Positions 22,822-35,014 are shown, numbered from the stretch's first letter. The stretch: DNA of 64,000 nucleotides from Patiria pectinifera (GCA_029964075.1 CM057149.1:24566197-24630196), one strand, 5' to 3'. Made by a program: numbers and translations. The notes: generated by a model from the letters alone, not told the origin.

Positions 22822-24092
22822 TGAATCGAAAACGATTGCCTAATGTCGGTTCTTGGTATTCGGTGGGAAAGCGAACGCAAATTGGTAATTGCATCGCCGC
22901 GGACGTCTTCGCATGCAGAGGCCACCGACCAATTAGACAAAAATAGGAGTTGAATAAACTTCTTGCAGTGAAAGCAAAAATAATAAATTCGGTACAGGCT
23001 CAGAACTTAATGTGTAACATGACCAGTCGATAAGTTAGTGTCAGCTGAAATAATATCAGAGGTATGCTGTAAACGACCGTTACATACGTTACATAGATCG
23101 ATTTTCAGTATACGCATTGATAAAAGTCTTAAGTTTCTTGCAAGATGAAATAACTATGTTTTGGTAGACATAAATGTAGTTTCACTATAGATAGTAAGTA
23201 CACAAACACTAGTGACATTTTACTAAAATCACATAAATTGATGTATTGGAAATATCATGTTTTGTTGTTACGAACATTACGTGTTTGAAATCAATGTTGC
23301 ATGCGATAAAATCACACTGAATCGTGGTATTCAAAGTTCTATGTAATACTTTAAAAAAAATAAGAACCATTGCATTGGTTGTCTCTGCCTTTGAAACAAA
23401 AACTCGCAGTATAACACTCGTAGTTTGCATGGTAAAAGATGTCAATACATGACGTTCCACAATCCATTCTTGTTTTGCCAAAAAAGGAAGCTTTTTGAAA
23501 AAAAAAATCACTTTCCATTTCACTGGCACATCTCTCGAATATAAAATGTTTTGTTGTCCTCATTCTTGTGATACCATAATTGAGGTTGTGATGCTTGTAG
23601 TTCCGAAGACGGAATGTAATTCCATTTTCAGCCGTGCCCTTCTTGCACGGAATTGCACAAAAAGTGAGTTTAATTGTTTCGCACTGGATGTGTAATGCAC
23701 TCTCGTTCGTATAAGCGCATTATAGAAAACGGCGCTTTAAAGGCATTTCCTTATTAAGGCTGGAGTCAATGAAACTGGTAGCCATGAAAAGCGGTTTAAA
23801 ACTGTGTTATACGAGATCAGTGTATGAGATACACTTTGTAACCATTTGTATTTATTTATAAAAAAAAAAATCGGCACCTGCTCTGGATAGTATTCACTGT
23901 AAGATTCTCAACATTGAATATTACATGTCACTTCTAATTATATCAGTCTCCTTATTGTAACCTCTAACAGGTGAGCACTGTAGTGAAACGTTCTAACAGC
24001 TGTTTGCGTCTAGGTTGGTTATGTGTGGTCACAACTGTTTTCTTCTGCACTCCAGTTGTATACCTTTCTCTTGTATAGTTATAAAATGAACT

Positions 24093-24705
24093 GCAGCGAC
24101 ACCATTCATGTACATACCAGTAAAAACTATAGCAATCGAAGAAAACCCCGGTTTTTAAAGTGTGAACGCCTTCTAAAACAACACTTTGCGTCTGAGCTGA
24201 GGAGTATTTTCAGTTGGGTTTCTCGTTGTGGACACTTGATGTATTGAATTGATTAAATCTGCTGTTTTGGACCCGTTTGTTAATGAAATCAACGAGAAAT
24301 AAGAAAAAGAGGTGATTGCAAGTTCGTAAAAACCGAAAAAGTGCGAAACTTCGTTAAAACGAAATTTGTCACTTTTGCGCAAAAGTTGCCATGGATATAA
24401 TTAGCGTAATTCGTAAAGTCAAGCTCTTCAAGCTTTAAAACTTCGTGCAATGGTAGGCCTTGATGAATTTTGTTTAAAAATGTAAAACACCGAAAACCGA
24501 AAAAAATTATGGTTTAACACGGTGGAGTGTTACTTCGTGGTGATTAGCGTAATTATTAAAGTAAAGCTATTCAAGCTTTGAAACTTCGTGCAATGGTAGG
24601 CCTTGATAAATAATGTTTAAAAATGTAAAAAAAAATCTGAAAACAATAAAATATATAGTTTAACACGTAGAGTGATACTTCGTGTTGTCGGTGACTTTTT
24701 TTTTA
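24093..24705. mobile_element. Partial copy of the TCGTCACCGACAC element
   Basis: From CATACCAGTAAAAACTA onward this matches 52440-53060 (GTATTTTCAGTTGGGTTTC, CGTTGTGGACACTTGATG, GTGCAATGGTAGGCCTTGAT) and keeps the right-end word CTTCGTG-TGTCGGTGAC. The left terminal repeat is gone. Confidence 0.65.
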
Positions 24706-25609
24706 CTGTGGGCAAAGTAACATGCTAAATATTTTTGGGTTGTCCGTCGGTTGTCCGTTGGTTTGACGTCACAGGGCACATGTTCTATAAAATGTAAATG
24801 TATATTTATCGTTCATGCTTACCATGTCTCCGAAGTACTTTGTCATGGCTTGCAATTAGGCCCTACCATGTGTACGGTGTTGCGTATATAGATTATTACC
24901 ATCTAAGTTACCACGTTACTGCGATGATTTTATCGTGTAAACACACAAATGCGCACCTGATATAACGGATAAATTTCAAAGATATTTGTTTTTAATGCTC
25001 TTATTTCAAATAATAATTGTTTTTATAGCTTGTATATAACGGAACCGTCTTGTAATCATAATGTTATCACAGAAACACAAAATTCAATTATAACGAATCT
25101 CTGGAATACGGAATTCAATGATAACTTATGTTTCATTGAAATGCAGAATTCAGTGATTACTTATCGTAGTATCTTGAACATTAAGAGCACATTGTTCCGA
25201 ATGAATAGATCCGACGATTGGCTGAAAAAGGTAACCTGTCTGTCCAGCCAACACTAGACAACCATAGAACATATTCTAATTCAAACCTGCATTGATACAC
25301 ACTTGATTTCAAAATAAATGTTTTACCTGTGACAGTTCACATGCGACTCCTTTAAAATCTCATTCTGTAGAAATTGAAGTGCGAACTCTTGCCATAGGCT
25401 AATTATAATATGAGTTAATTATTTCAGAGCAAATACAACATATCTGATCTAGTGCAATTTCATTAGGCTATGTAGTATATTTAGTATAACACTAAGCGTT
25501 AACGTTTATTATGAGATCAAAATATGTAATGCATCTTTATTGTAAGCATACTTGTTATAAGTGTTAGATATTTAGATGACGTCTATATTAAACATGTAAA
25601 CTACTACTA

Positions 25610-25930
25610 ATAATAATCGGCATTTAAGAACGCTCTTATTAGTAAACTAAATCAAAGCGCTTGCAAAAAAAGTATTATTATTACCTTTGATCATTGGGCC
25701 AATTAAACGTTCCAAATACATCTCACCTCCCTGGGGAGTATACAGCTGAATGCTGCCTGTTAGGCGCAAGCAAGCTTATTCAATCACAATAACCATTTCT
25801 GCCCTTACAGGTACCCATTTACTCCTGGGTGAAGAAAAACAATGAGTGACAAAGTGCCTTGCTCAGGCACACGCACCATGACCCCGGCTGGACTCGAACC
25901 CACAACCCGCAGCTTTACCCACAGACCACG
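25610..25930 (-). repeat. SINE-like repeat with tRNA B-box
   Basis: On the minus strand near 25890-25905 the sequence reads GTGGGTTCGAGTCC, matching a tRNA-type B box. The block also has CAGGTACCCATTTACTCCTG and GTGCCTTGCTCAGGCAC, words typical of a dispersed repeat of marine invertebrates. It is not a functional tRNA because no cloverleaf can be drawn. Confidence 0.5.
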
Positions 25931-26489
25931 AATCAAGTGCCCTTATTCTCTAAAACGCGATGCTTAACGCGAATAAATTATTTTCTGAGGCGCCTGCACA
26001 CGCGCACCTGAAAAGGAACTTGTTAATAAATTACAACAATTATCTTTGCATTTAGGAACTTCGCTTTACCGCAGCAACACAGGGCCGATATAACTCAGCG
26101 TGCAGATGACTCGAATGGGCGCCTCCATTACCAACGATAACCCTCCTATACTCACCTAATAACTTCAGGTTGGAATTCCTACGTCTCTTCTCGGTTAGTG
26201 TAAGGAAGATGAAGCTCATCAGAAGTATCTTCTGCTTAAAACTACAAATGAAAAACATTTTCTCATTAATTTTCATTTTATAAAATTTTGTATGACCCGA
26301 CTGTGCAGTGGCGTGCGAAAAGCGTAAGTGACACGAACGCCATCAAGCCTACTACTTACAGGTTTCCAATTGTAAAACCTTTTGTTATTCTAATACCCTC
26401 TCTATACCTGTCAAGCGTGCTTCTACTTCTTAAGAAAATACATTTATAACCACGAGGCCACAGCACTCTACAATAAGCGAGCCCCGTAA

Positions 26490-26710
26490 AATAAGCGAGT
26501 CCCGTGTCTCTCTGTCCGGCTATGCATTTCGCCGTGTGATCATCTAGAAAGTTGAAACTTCTCATACTGGTAGGTAATTGGGGATTGACGACATGGAAAT
26601 ATGCATTTTCGTGAGTCAAAGCACATTTTATGGCCATTTCTGAGGGTTTCCAGTCGGAAATAATGAGCAGTAAAATATAGACTTCGAGTCTCTTATTTCC
26701 CCCCTGTTCG
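26490..26710 (+). repeat. Duplicated non-coding block
   Basis: TTTTCGTGAGTCAAAGC, GAGGGTTTCCA and CGAGTCTCT match 13945-14110, showing that the duplicated unit around copies 1 and 2 extends past the obvious receptor flanks. Confidence 0.55.
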
Positions 26711-27131
26711 TGTACCGTACTTTTCCCGTTTTTGTATTTTGTTTTATTTCCTGGCGGGGGAGTCAGGGCCTAAGGCCAACGATTGTACGATTGAGGAGGG
26801 GCATCAAATCCTCTAATACCGTCCCCCGGTCCATCTAGCAGCACCAATGTCAAGCATGCATTTAGTGCATGCCTTGCATTACTTAATCCTCTTGACTGAG
26901 AGTGAGCTAAGCATCCTGGTCGTTTGACTTCTTCCATCTTGTTCGAATCGTCTTTATGCCTACACGACGCCGCCGCCACCAGTCTCCTGATGGGTACATC
27001 GTTGTCGTTTCCCCCATTAGGTGGGCCCTCTGGTTCTCTTGTGCTGCTTTATGAAACAGACAAACTGATCTTCCCGTAAAGTTGCCGGCTCCGCCAAGAG
27101 GGTGTGGTTGGGTGGCTTTATCATATCAAAA

Positions 27132-27345
27132 GGTCCCTGGTCAGATTTGACCCGGAATCCAGGAGCTTATGGGGCCTGACCTTTTTCCAGCTCACAAAAT
27201 GACACTCTTTTGTGTCAAAAATATCACTTTTCCGGGTCAAGATGACCCAGTAAATGAGCCAAATATTGCAACTTTTGACCATGAAAAGTGCCATTTTGAC
27301 CCAGAAAAGGGTCAGGCCCCCTGCCAGGTCACGAAATGTTTTCTC
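27132..27345. repeat. Worn copy of the GACCCGG MITE
   Basis: Shares GACCCGGAATCC, ATGACACTC and GGGTCAAGATGACCC with 20056-20262 at the equivalent position of the duplicated unit. The right end is degraded. Confidence 0.55.
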
Positions 27346-27389
27346 CCAAGTGACATCCGCATACATGGCGCCCTACGATACGTTTATGA

Positions 27390-27500
27390 TACGCACGCAG
27401 GTATATAATTCTTTGTTTGCAGGTCGAGGTTTCGGGTTCGAATCTCGGTTTTCACCCAAGTTTTTTTCCTTGTCTAACCTGAGGCTTCGGAGGATTTTAT
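27390..27500 (+). repeat. tRNA-derived SINE fragment
   Basis: TCGGGTTCGAATCTCG at about 27431-27446 matches a B box and is followed by TTTTCACCCAAGTTTTTTTC. The tail resembles that of the element at 58400-58520 (CACCCAAG, CCTTCGGA). It does not fold as a true tRNA. Confidence 0.4.
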
Positions 27501-28235
27501 TTAAAAGGGAAATAAAGTCCGAATTTCATAACGTTCAAGTTCACTTATTTTACTGCTTCCCTTCATGGTGAACTCGTCACTTTCAGCTTTGTCAATGGAA
27601 ATGCCAAACTCATATTTTTATGTGGCATAGTAAACCCAGCAAATGTGCTTCGCAACCGAAATAAAGCTGTAGAACGTGTATATTTTCAAATTAAAAAAGA
27701 AGTTCCACTTAATGTGTCAATAGGGCTCGAAATATTTAAGCAGTTTTAAAAACTTTTAATCTCAGCCCCTTGCTATTTTGTGCTCATTCGGTACATGAAC
27801 GGGTATAGGCTATGAAACTGAAAGTACAGAGGTAAACAACCAGGCTTTTCGGGGCTTTCTTCTCCTATAAAATACCTATATAAAGCATGGCACTCCTCTC
27901 CGATAAAATACCTATATAAAGCATGGCACTCCTCATTGCATGTCATGCATCAACGACTAATGGGCATTAGAAAAAATAATGCGATACGGAAGATTAAGCT
28001 ACATTAGTTCTCTGCGTTTTTGAAAAGAATCCATCTGTCTGATTCTTTTTTAGCTTTTCAACGGGCGACCCGGGGCTGTGCTGTATATTACAGTCAGTTT
28101 GGTAATTACGCCTGTATTGTGATTCGACAAACAAGCAATAATAACCTTCCTTAGTTTCCCTTTTGGAAATAGTTAAATAGCATTGTATGGCCATGTAATC
28201 CGATTGTCCTCATGAATTCCAATCAATCCCCATAA

Positions 28236-28671
28236 GGGACCGTGACCATTCAGCCCCGGTATGAAAAGGCCCCCCCCCCCCGGTAAGCTCGGGTCTATTG
28301 TTTGCAAGTATTGACGCATGTAAAATATCCCAGAAGAAACCCGCTTGTGGTTTTCATCTCTCAGCGCGAAACAATAGAACACTTTCGTCGGCACAGATCA
28401 AAACCCCTGCCATGGGGTTTCGCGCACAATGACCGTAAATTACTAAGGCCTTTGGAAGGATTTTATCTTTAATCCGGTAAGTCTGCTATTGTTCTGATCT
28501 GGAGGTTCTCTGAAGGGCAATAAATTGATGCGCCTGACTGACTTCAAAACTTCTGGTCAGACAGGACCATGTACCGGGCGAGACTGGGCTGAAGACCGAA
28601 CTGGCTCTGGACCGGACGAGGTACCGGGGGGGGGGGGCCCTTTACATACCAGGGCTGAATGGTCACGGTCC
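28236..28671. mobile_element. Harbinger-like MITE with TAA target duplication
   Basis: Ends GGGACCGTGACCATTCAGCC and GGCTGAATGGTCACGGTCCC are perfect inverted repeats. Each is flanked by TAA (28233-28235, 28672-28674). Unit 1 has the uninterrupted site CCCCATAAGTATG near 7955, so the insertion is specific to unit 3. A three-base TWA duplication fits PIF/Harbinger elements. There is no transposase in the 436 bases. Confidence 0.85.
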
Positions 28672-29328
28672 CTAAGTATGTTGTTATGTTTACCTTTTCA
28701 ATTACCAACGTCTTTAGATAATGTGCAAGTTGAACATCAAAAATGAATCGACAAGGAATGGTACTTGGTTGACATGACAACCTTTCATCGGAATAGGTAT
28801 CCGAATCTTTGGGGGAAAAGTCTTGTGTGATGAGTTTACGAATGAAATAATGAGAAAGAGTGCTCAAATTTTCGTCTCTCAAACTCAACATGCTCGTTCC
28901 CTAGGGCTCATTGTCAGTCCCAACAGCGGACCAAAATCATGGCTAAAGAGTCTTTTAAATCCTCTGCAGGCGGATCCTTGCTGTACTTGGCACTGTTTGT
29001 TTTAATGCATTGAGTTTTCCCATTCTCCCTCTTAAGAAGCTTCACTCGCTGTACACCGTTAATTGTGTTATTTCCCATTGAAGAGAAAAGCAGTACAGTT
29101 TTACCCTCGAGCACGTTGCAAATACAATATAAATTTGTCGATAGGCGCTGTAATCCTGGCTTATCTGGCTCCCAGAAGTATTTACTTAACAACTCAATAG
29201 TTCTTGAGTTTTAAGTGCTCAATTGTATCACATAGCAACTGACGAAAACGCACGTGCTATTGAAGAGACGCTTTTATTGGCTCGGATAATCACGACGTAA
29301 TGCCATCCGCGCCCATTAGATTCCGTTT

Positions 29329-29420
29329 ACGTCAAGTATCTGAATTGAGAGTTTCTGTAAAAGGGGGCATTGTTTGAAAACGAATATAAGGACCTTAACT
29401 TGTTTGCCCGTCGATGCGAT
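29329..29420 (+). promoter_or_regulatory. Putative core promoter of GPCR copy 3
   Basis: ACGTCAAGT (29329-29337), ATATAAGG (29384-29391) and TTGTTTGCCCGTCGAT follow in the same order as in the other copies. The E-box half of the first site is changed relative to copies 1 and 2. Confidence 0.5.
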
Positions 29421-29500
29421 GAACCCTAGCGTGCTTGAAGAACCCACACAGACCTTATAATCTTTGTTACAAGTGAATTTAGCGCGATTGCGAGATCACC

Positions 29501-30664
29501 ATGGAAGATCACTCGTTAGCAATCCCCACCTTGAATCTTAAGGATACACTCCCTACTGCAGTAACTTTAGCTGCACGTGGGGACATATTCACGCTTGCTG
29601 TCCATGTGATAGTGTTTCTAATCGGGGTACCAGGTAACTGCCTCATTCTCCGAGTCTACTGGACTAAGGCTCACAAGACCAGCACCCATGTCTTCATTAT
29701 GGCCTTAGCCTGTGCTGATCTGGCCGTCTGCTTGCTAAGATGGCGCCGCGTTTCCGAAGAAGCCATTCTTTTAACAGGGGGTCAGGTACCACGCGCTCTG
29801 TTAATCGCCTGGGCATTTACGACATCGTTTATGGGAGTATCCGTTCTGATGACCGCGGTCATTGCAGCCGACCGCTACGACTGCGTGTGCCGAGCACGCA
29901 ACCGATTTTTCACCAAGAAACGGGCACAGGTTGCAGTCATAATAACATTTGTGTTTTCGTTTGTCATCAGCATCCCGGCCTTTATAGCGATGTCCACCGA
30001 CCCTTCCAATGCATTCTTGAGAATGCTTGTGTTGGCGTTCCAAATTCTGCTTTTCGTGACCGCACTGGTGATGATCGCCGTATGCTATCAACTAGTTTAC
30101 ATGGCCATCCGGAAGCACGTCAAAGTTGGTGTTCACTCTCAAGCTGGTCTGAATGTCGGGGATCAGGGCGGTGAGAGGCTTTGCAGTGGCGATTCAGGCA
30201 TGGCTCGTCCCTGCGTATTAAACACTGGAGCTACGGACATGTCAACTATTCCTAGTACGTCAAACATCAACATTTCATCACTGAAGGGATTGCCTATCAG
30301 CAAGACAACGGATGCATGCTCGTCATCCCGGGAAATTCCAGGTTCATCCTCTGATAGAGAGGGGAAAGGAGAACAGTTCCGAAAGGTCAAAGCGGTTAAC
30401 CTTCAGCGTAAGACAACGAGGATGCTCTTCATAACCAGCGTAGTGTTCCTACTTACCTGGCTGCCGTATTGGATATCCGCCGCGGTAGAGTATGCCTTCT
30501 ATAACGGAGCACACATCAACACAACATTTAGACTTGCGCTGAAGTCTTCAACTGCCATTGCGTTCGTCAACAACGCTGTGAACCCGTTGATATACGGAAT
30601 TGCAAACAGACGTTTTAGACAAGACTGCCAGGAGGTCCTTAAAAAACTCAGGTTGTGTTATTAA
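29501..30664 (+). CDS. GPCR copy 3, orphan rhodopsin-type receptor
   Basis: Intact single-exon receptor of 387 residues, starting in GATCACCATGG. The seven-pass layout is the same as in copy 2: GVPGNC in TM1, ADLAVC in TM2, DRY at 124-126, TWLPYW in TM6 and NPLIYG in TM7. The third intracellular loop is 11 residues longer than in copy 2 and has its own insert (NINISSLKG region). Position 3.25 is Leu, ECL2 has no Cys and 5.50 is Ala. The frame ends LRLCY, one residue longer than the family end, because the stop after Cys is changed to a Tyr codon and the next codon is TAA. It sits about 6.7 kb after copy 2 and 4.5 kb before copy 4 on the same strand. The ligand is unknown. Confidence 0.9.
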   Translation: MEDHSLAIPTLNLKDTLPTAVTLAARGDIFTLAVHVIVFLIGVPGNCLILRVYWTKAHKTSTHVFIMALACADLAVCLLRWRRVSEEAILLTGGQVPRALLIAWAFTTSFMGVSVLMTAVIAADRYDCVCRARNRFFTKKRAQVAVIITFVFSFVISIPAFIAMSTDPSNAFLRMLVLAFQILLFVTALVMIAVCYQLVYMAIRKHVKVGVHSQAGLNVGDQGGERLCSGDSGMARPCVLNTGATDMSTIPSTSNINISSLKGLPISKTTDACSSSREIPGSSSDREGKGEQFRKVKAVNLQRKTTRMLFITSVVFLLTWLPYWISAAVEYAFYNGAHINTTFRLALKSSTAIAFVNNAVNPLIYGIANRRFRQDCQEVLKKLRLCY

Positions 30665-31025
30665 ATAATCGAAAACGATTGCCTGATGTCAGTTCTTGGT
30701 ATTCGGCGTGAAAACGATTGCGAATGCGAATTTAATTGTGTCGCCATCGTGAGTTTCTCGTTGCGAATGTGTAGTACACGTCTGTATTGGCGCATATACT
30801 TGCGTACAACTCTAGCACATGGGTATAAAAACGGTCCGAACACGCGTCATTCCTTTTTTTAAGGCCGGAATCAAATGAAACGACTAACCTCGAATTTAGA
30901 GGCCTTGCCAGGCCGTTTTCAACTGCACCTTTATTATAAGCGATCATTGTATTACATGTATCATGTTTGTAACTGTTTAGGCTTTCATCTGTATTTATTC
31001 CAAGGGAATATCGGCATTGGTATTC

Positions 31026-31087
31026 ACTATATTTTATTATTAGTTATCCCACGAGCGCGAGTGGAACACGGAATAATAATATAGTGC
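31026..31087. repeat. Short palindromic repeat
   Basis: CACTATATT-TTATTATT and AATAATAATATAGTG are inverted around about 30 bases containing CGAGCGCGAGTGG. It probably marks a very small foldback element. Confidence 0.45.
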
Positions 31088-31240
31088 GTCGGTGTTTGAT
31101 ATGCGACGAGTCCGTATTATCATGAACACTAAATAGCACATTTGAGTACTATTTAGTCTGTCTAAATTGTATCACTGTCTCCACTGTGAAGTTATAACAT
31201 GCATGCATCAATCTTTGTAGTATGTTTAACCATTGTTGAC

Positions 31241-32590
31241 TGATATGATGTTGGATATGACGTTTTAACGCCCGAGGCTCGAGGGCGCAGAGCACCCAAG
31301 GCGTAGCCCAGGGTTCCTTGCACCCTGAGGTTTTAACTCACTGCAACGCGGTGTATATGAAGTAATTTATATGCAATGCATGTTTATAGACTAGACACGT
31401 GGCCGTTCTACACCATTGACATTACAATAATCATGGCAAGATGACAAGACCATCGTTTGACTAGAGGCGTTTGTGCGTTGCTGTTAGTGCGCTGGCCTTA
31501 GTTATGTCACAAATCAACCACATTTCAACTATTAAATGGGCCCAATTTCATCCGAATTTCACATAAATACGGGCTCGCAGTCCTGTTCATGGCTTCGATC
31601 CATCTTTTTAACAAACCTGAAGTTCATGGTCCACAAAATGCTCCATAGCAAAAAAAAATGAGGGCATACAAATCTTGCTTTGGCGCGCGTGGGCAATTTT
31701 GGGCATATTTTCTGGTCTGCACCCTTAGCCCTTCACAGCGCCCTGTTTAGGGCGGTGGGTACGAGCGAACTGCGGCTGCGTGCGTGGCGTGTATAGCGTT
31801 GGTTGGCCAAGCTCAGGCGCGACATAGTGTGTGCGTGTTTAGGCAGACGATGCGTGATGTGATGCGGTCAGTGCAGAGTCGTATGGTTTGAGGGAGTTGG
31901 GGTGCGGATAACGAGTATATAAGAAGTAGTTGGATTACTTTGCGTGTGCTCTGCGCATGCTTATGCGCGGCGAATACAAATTCGTATGGGCTGTACAGCG
32001 GCCCCGAAGCGATGCTGGCAAGAATAGCTGATGTAAGAACAAGGCTCTAATAGCTGTACGTTGCTTACTCCGGCTCGGATGGATGATGTGTAGCGACTAG
32101 CGAGTACAAAGGTACCTTGTACCTGATGCTGTTGTACATGTACCTTGCCTGCTGTACTTTGTTGACATTGTGCATTGATGATTGTTGTGCATTGCTGCTG
32201 TGACTAATAGGATTGGATTAATCCCGTATAAAAAAGACCCAAATAATAAAGCAACCACGCCCATTAAAGTTCAAATACTGTACATATATTGCTGAATAAA
32301 TTGTATTGCTTGTGCCGACAATTCTGTCTTCGTTACACGTTTATTTAGCAATGAGTTAACAATTAGTCACAATCGCCGTTATATTTTCCTCCAAAACGGA
32401 CCTGCACCCTTAACATTGAGGTCGCTCTGAGAGGTTTGTCGTATAGGGAAGATCAGTTGTTACGGAAAATTGTCTTCTCTTCAATAGGTGCCAAATTCAA
32501 TCCGAACAAACGTTGGTGAGGCCCGGGGATCCCGCCACAAATGATGTAAAAAGTGGGACGATTGTGATTAATGAAGTTGATTTCTTTACA
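31241..32590. other. No recognised gene
   Basis: GC-richer stretch at 31700-32060 with a TATATAAG at about 31915 and an AATAAA near 32245. That could be the remains of an LTR, but no matching second LTR or tRNA primer site was seen. Confidence 0.35.
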
Positions 32591-32599
32591 AAATAATTC

Positions 32600-32870
32600 A
32601 GGGGCGGATCCAGGAATTTTCGCAGGTGGGGGGGGGGGTTTCATCAGCAAAAAAAATCTGAAAAGGTACACCGGTTTTTTTCTCCGGACACTTGGCCTCC
32701 GTCAAACAAAAACTGGGGGGGGGGGGACCATATTTCAATAGGGGGCGCTGTTCAAATTGGGGGGTGACACAGCAGGGGTGGGGGTTTAGACTTATTTTTT
32801 AGGAATTTGTATGAAAAAAAAATTGACAGAGCTGGGGGGTTTTTGACCCCCAAACACCCCTCCCCTGTAA
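32600..32870. repeat. hAT-like element fragment
   Basis: Begins AGGGGCGGATCCAGG, the same terminal word as the element at 6318, followed by repeated poly-G blocks. No right terminal repeat or target duplication could be identified. Confidence 0.45.
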
Positions 32871-33265
32871 TTGGTACTTCACGAATTGCAGTTTTTGATG
32901 TGGATTTCATTTTTTGTTCATTCTGATTTTTGTCCTGAACCTGAACCTCCTGAACCTGAACCACCTACTCCTCATCCTGCTACTCCTCTTCCCACTCTCC
33001 CTCCTCTTCCTCCATGTCCCCTTCTTTTTGATCTTTCCCAAATTCCATTGTACATCATTTTTCTACCAGCCACTTTGGAGATTTTCAATGCTCAGATCTT
33101 CATCAAACTTAATGATCCTATTAAAATGATCTGTAATTAGACACAGTAGATCACCTGTTGAACGGGCGTGGCGAAGGCACACTGGCAGTAAGTTAGAAGA
33201 TGGTGCTCAAGGTAAAAAAGAAGCTGTTGGTTAAGAAAGCATTCAAAGATTACAGGAAGCAGACA

Positions 33266-33700
33266 TACAGGGTGAGTAAAAAGAAAACGAACCCAAAATG
33301 GCGAGCCCTATTTTTGTTAAAAGAAGTTCTGTACGTAGCGCGTTCAAGATCTAGGATGTAAAAGCCCAATCAATATTAGCTTTCTTTTAGTAAATGAATC
33401 CTTCAAATCGCTCACATTCTTTCCAGTTATGGACTTTTAAATACAAGCAAGCACCGTTTTATATTTGTGTCCACAGATCACAATAATGGTAGATATTTCA
33501 GCACAACGAAGACAATTCACAGAAAAAAAATCACATCGGAACACTCTCATAACCATGATAACTGGCACTTATTATAACCTTTATTCAAATACCTTCTGCT
33601 TCAAATGGTTAATAAAAAAATCATGTTTTATCTTGGCAAGAGCTTAGGTCTTTTTTTTACTTAATAGAGGTTGCCATTTTGGGTTTACTTTTCTATACGT
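33266..33700. mobile_element. Foldback element, second copy
   Basis: The left end TACAGGGTGAGTAAAAAG and the right end, in reverse complement TACGTATAGAAAAGTAAACC, are related. The left arm matches the element at 352-872 (AAGATCTAGGAT, AAAGCCCAAT, GTCCACAGATCAC). The right arm is more decayed. Confidence 0.6.
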
Positions 33701-33714
33701 ACCACGTAGTGGAC

Positions 33715-34293
33715 TGTAATAAGTGGGTCCAGAACGCTCACCAACGCCTTTGAAAACAGGTACAACAGACGCCCTTTTCCAAGATGAAGAACACACACCA
33801 AATATTCAAATTAGGTTTTGCCCTTCACCGACGTTTTTTAAACACTGTATACTCAGTGAGTTACCTCCCTAGTGAAAGTTGGAAAAAATCACTCGGGTGG
33901 GACTCGAACCCACGACCTCCTCTTCCAAACCATCTTTAATCACCCGAGTGATTTTTTTCCAACTTTCACTCGGAAGGTAACACACTGAGTATACAGTGTT
34001 TAAAAAACGTCGGTGAAGGGCAAAACCTAATTTGAATAATATCACCCCGGCGCAAAAATTCCATCTTATAACACACCAAATAGCTGGACAAAACTGCAAA
34101 AAAGTTGAGGAGAACACATTTTCGATACGATTACAGGGATTCCATCAGGGCCAGTAGCTTTGGAGGCATCCAAGGTATGAATAATTTTGGCAACCTTCTT
34201 GGGAGTCATGAGGAGTGTTGATACCTGGTTAGTAGCGCGAAAAGGAAAAACAGGGATGGGGATGATCATTATTAAGTGTGGAGGTGGACACAA
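33715..34293 (-). pseudogene. LINE reverse transcriptase fragment (second type)
   Basis: The minus strand at 34066-34293 encodes THTLDASKATGPDGIPVIV-like RT N-terminal sequence (LDASKATGPDGIPVIVSKMC). Sequence at 33730-33795 belongs to the same polymerase. The two parts are separated by the hairpin repeat at 33807-34034, so the LINE was hit by a later insertion. Related fragment at 14230-14590. Confidence 0.7.
33807..34034. repeat. Large hairpin with tRNA-like loop
   Basis: Arms 33807-33899 and 33941-34034 are about 95% complementary, with a 41-base loop. On the minus strand the loop region reads CACTCGG ... GTGGG-TTCGAGT-CCCAC-CCGAGTG. That gives a possible acceptor stem and T-arm, but the D and anticodon arms are shortened to about 30 bases in total. 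A decayed relative lies at 51505-51660 and shares the tail ATATCACCCCG-CGCAAAA. Confidence 0.7.
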
Positions 34294-35014
34294 AGTTATT
34301 TACAAAAAGGATAATAATAAATATTGTAAGTCTCAGTACCGGTCTTATCAGTATTGCGTAAGTGTTTGATTTGTAAAATCAAGGTCAGCGATTCGTGGAT
34401 GATATCTGATCCATAATAACACCCTCTTTTGGCAGGTGATGGGCTTTCCGATATACTAAAAAACCGTCTTGACGCAAGACTAGTAAGAAGACGGAGGTCA
34501 CTGGCCACCATACGCACTGTGGTAAACAGGATGTGCGATTCATACAATTTCAAAGCAGAGGCTTTAGGCTTAAGACCAGGCTTTTGAAAATTTCGCCCAA
34601 TCACGCCAAGACTTTGAATAAAGAAGACCCCTCCTCAGTGACCGCCATTACCGAGTGGACATTTTGAATATAATCAATTTGACTCTTTTAAAAAATCTTC
34701 TTTGAGCGGATACGATGTGTACTTTTCCATTAGCGTTTTTCCAAATATCTTCGTTTGTCCATCTTCGATACTTGCAACTGAAGTGAAAAGCAATACAACT
34801 ATGCCCATGGGCATGGTTTAAAGTAAGTGATTTGTCAAAAGGCCGGCGCGGACATCCAGGATTTGGCTTACATATCTCTCAGAAGTATATACCTAAATGT
34901 CAGTGGTTTTTAATGCGCACGATGCTAGCCTAGGCCCTACATAGCGACCAATGAAAACGCACGGGGTTATGAAAAGTTGTTTTCATCGATTCAGCTGGTT
35001 ATGGCGGTAATCGT

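Larger units (their letters stand above)
19690..25600 (+). repeat. Segmental duplication unit 2 (GPCR copy 2)
   Basis: The upstream part (19700-20050, with GCATCCTGGTCGTTTGAC and CGCCGCCACCAGTCTCCTGA) matches 26870-27100 of unit 3. The part from about 20430 matches units 1 and 3, and the downstream flank to about 25590 matches unit 1 to about 13900. Boundaries are approximate. Confidence 0.7.
26860..31240 (+). repeat. Segmental duplication unit 3 (GPCR copy 3)
   Basis: The upstream part matches unit 2 from 19700. From about 29150 the leader matches unit 4 (AGAAGTAT, GAAAACGCACG) better than units 1 and 2, so copies 3 and 4 form one pair and 1 and 2 another. A 40-base local tandem duplication (ATAAAATACCTATATAAAGC twice) lies at 27870-27935. 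Confidence 0.65.

Noticed and set aside
32871-33140. Pro/Glu repeat protein
   Set aside because: The PEPEPP pattern follows a short CCTGAA/CCTC microsatellite and lacks any domain.
33870-33960. Functional tRNA gene on the minus strand
   Set aside because: Acceptor and T-arm pair, but D and anticodon arms cannot be formed in 30 bases.
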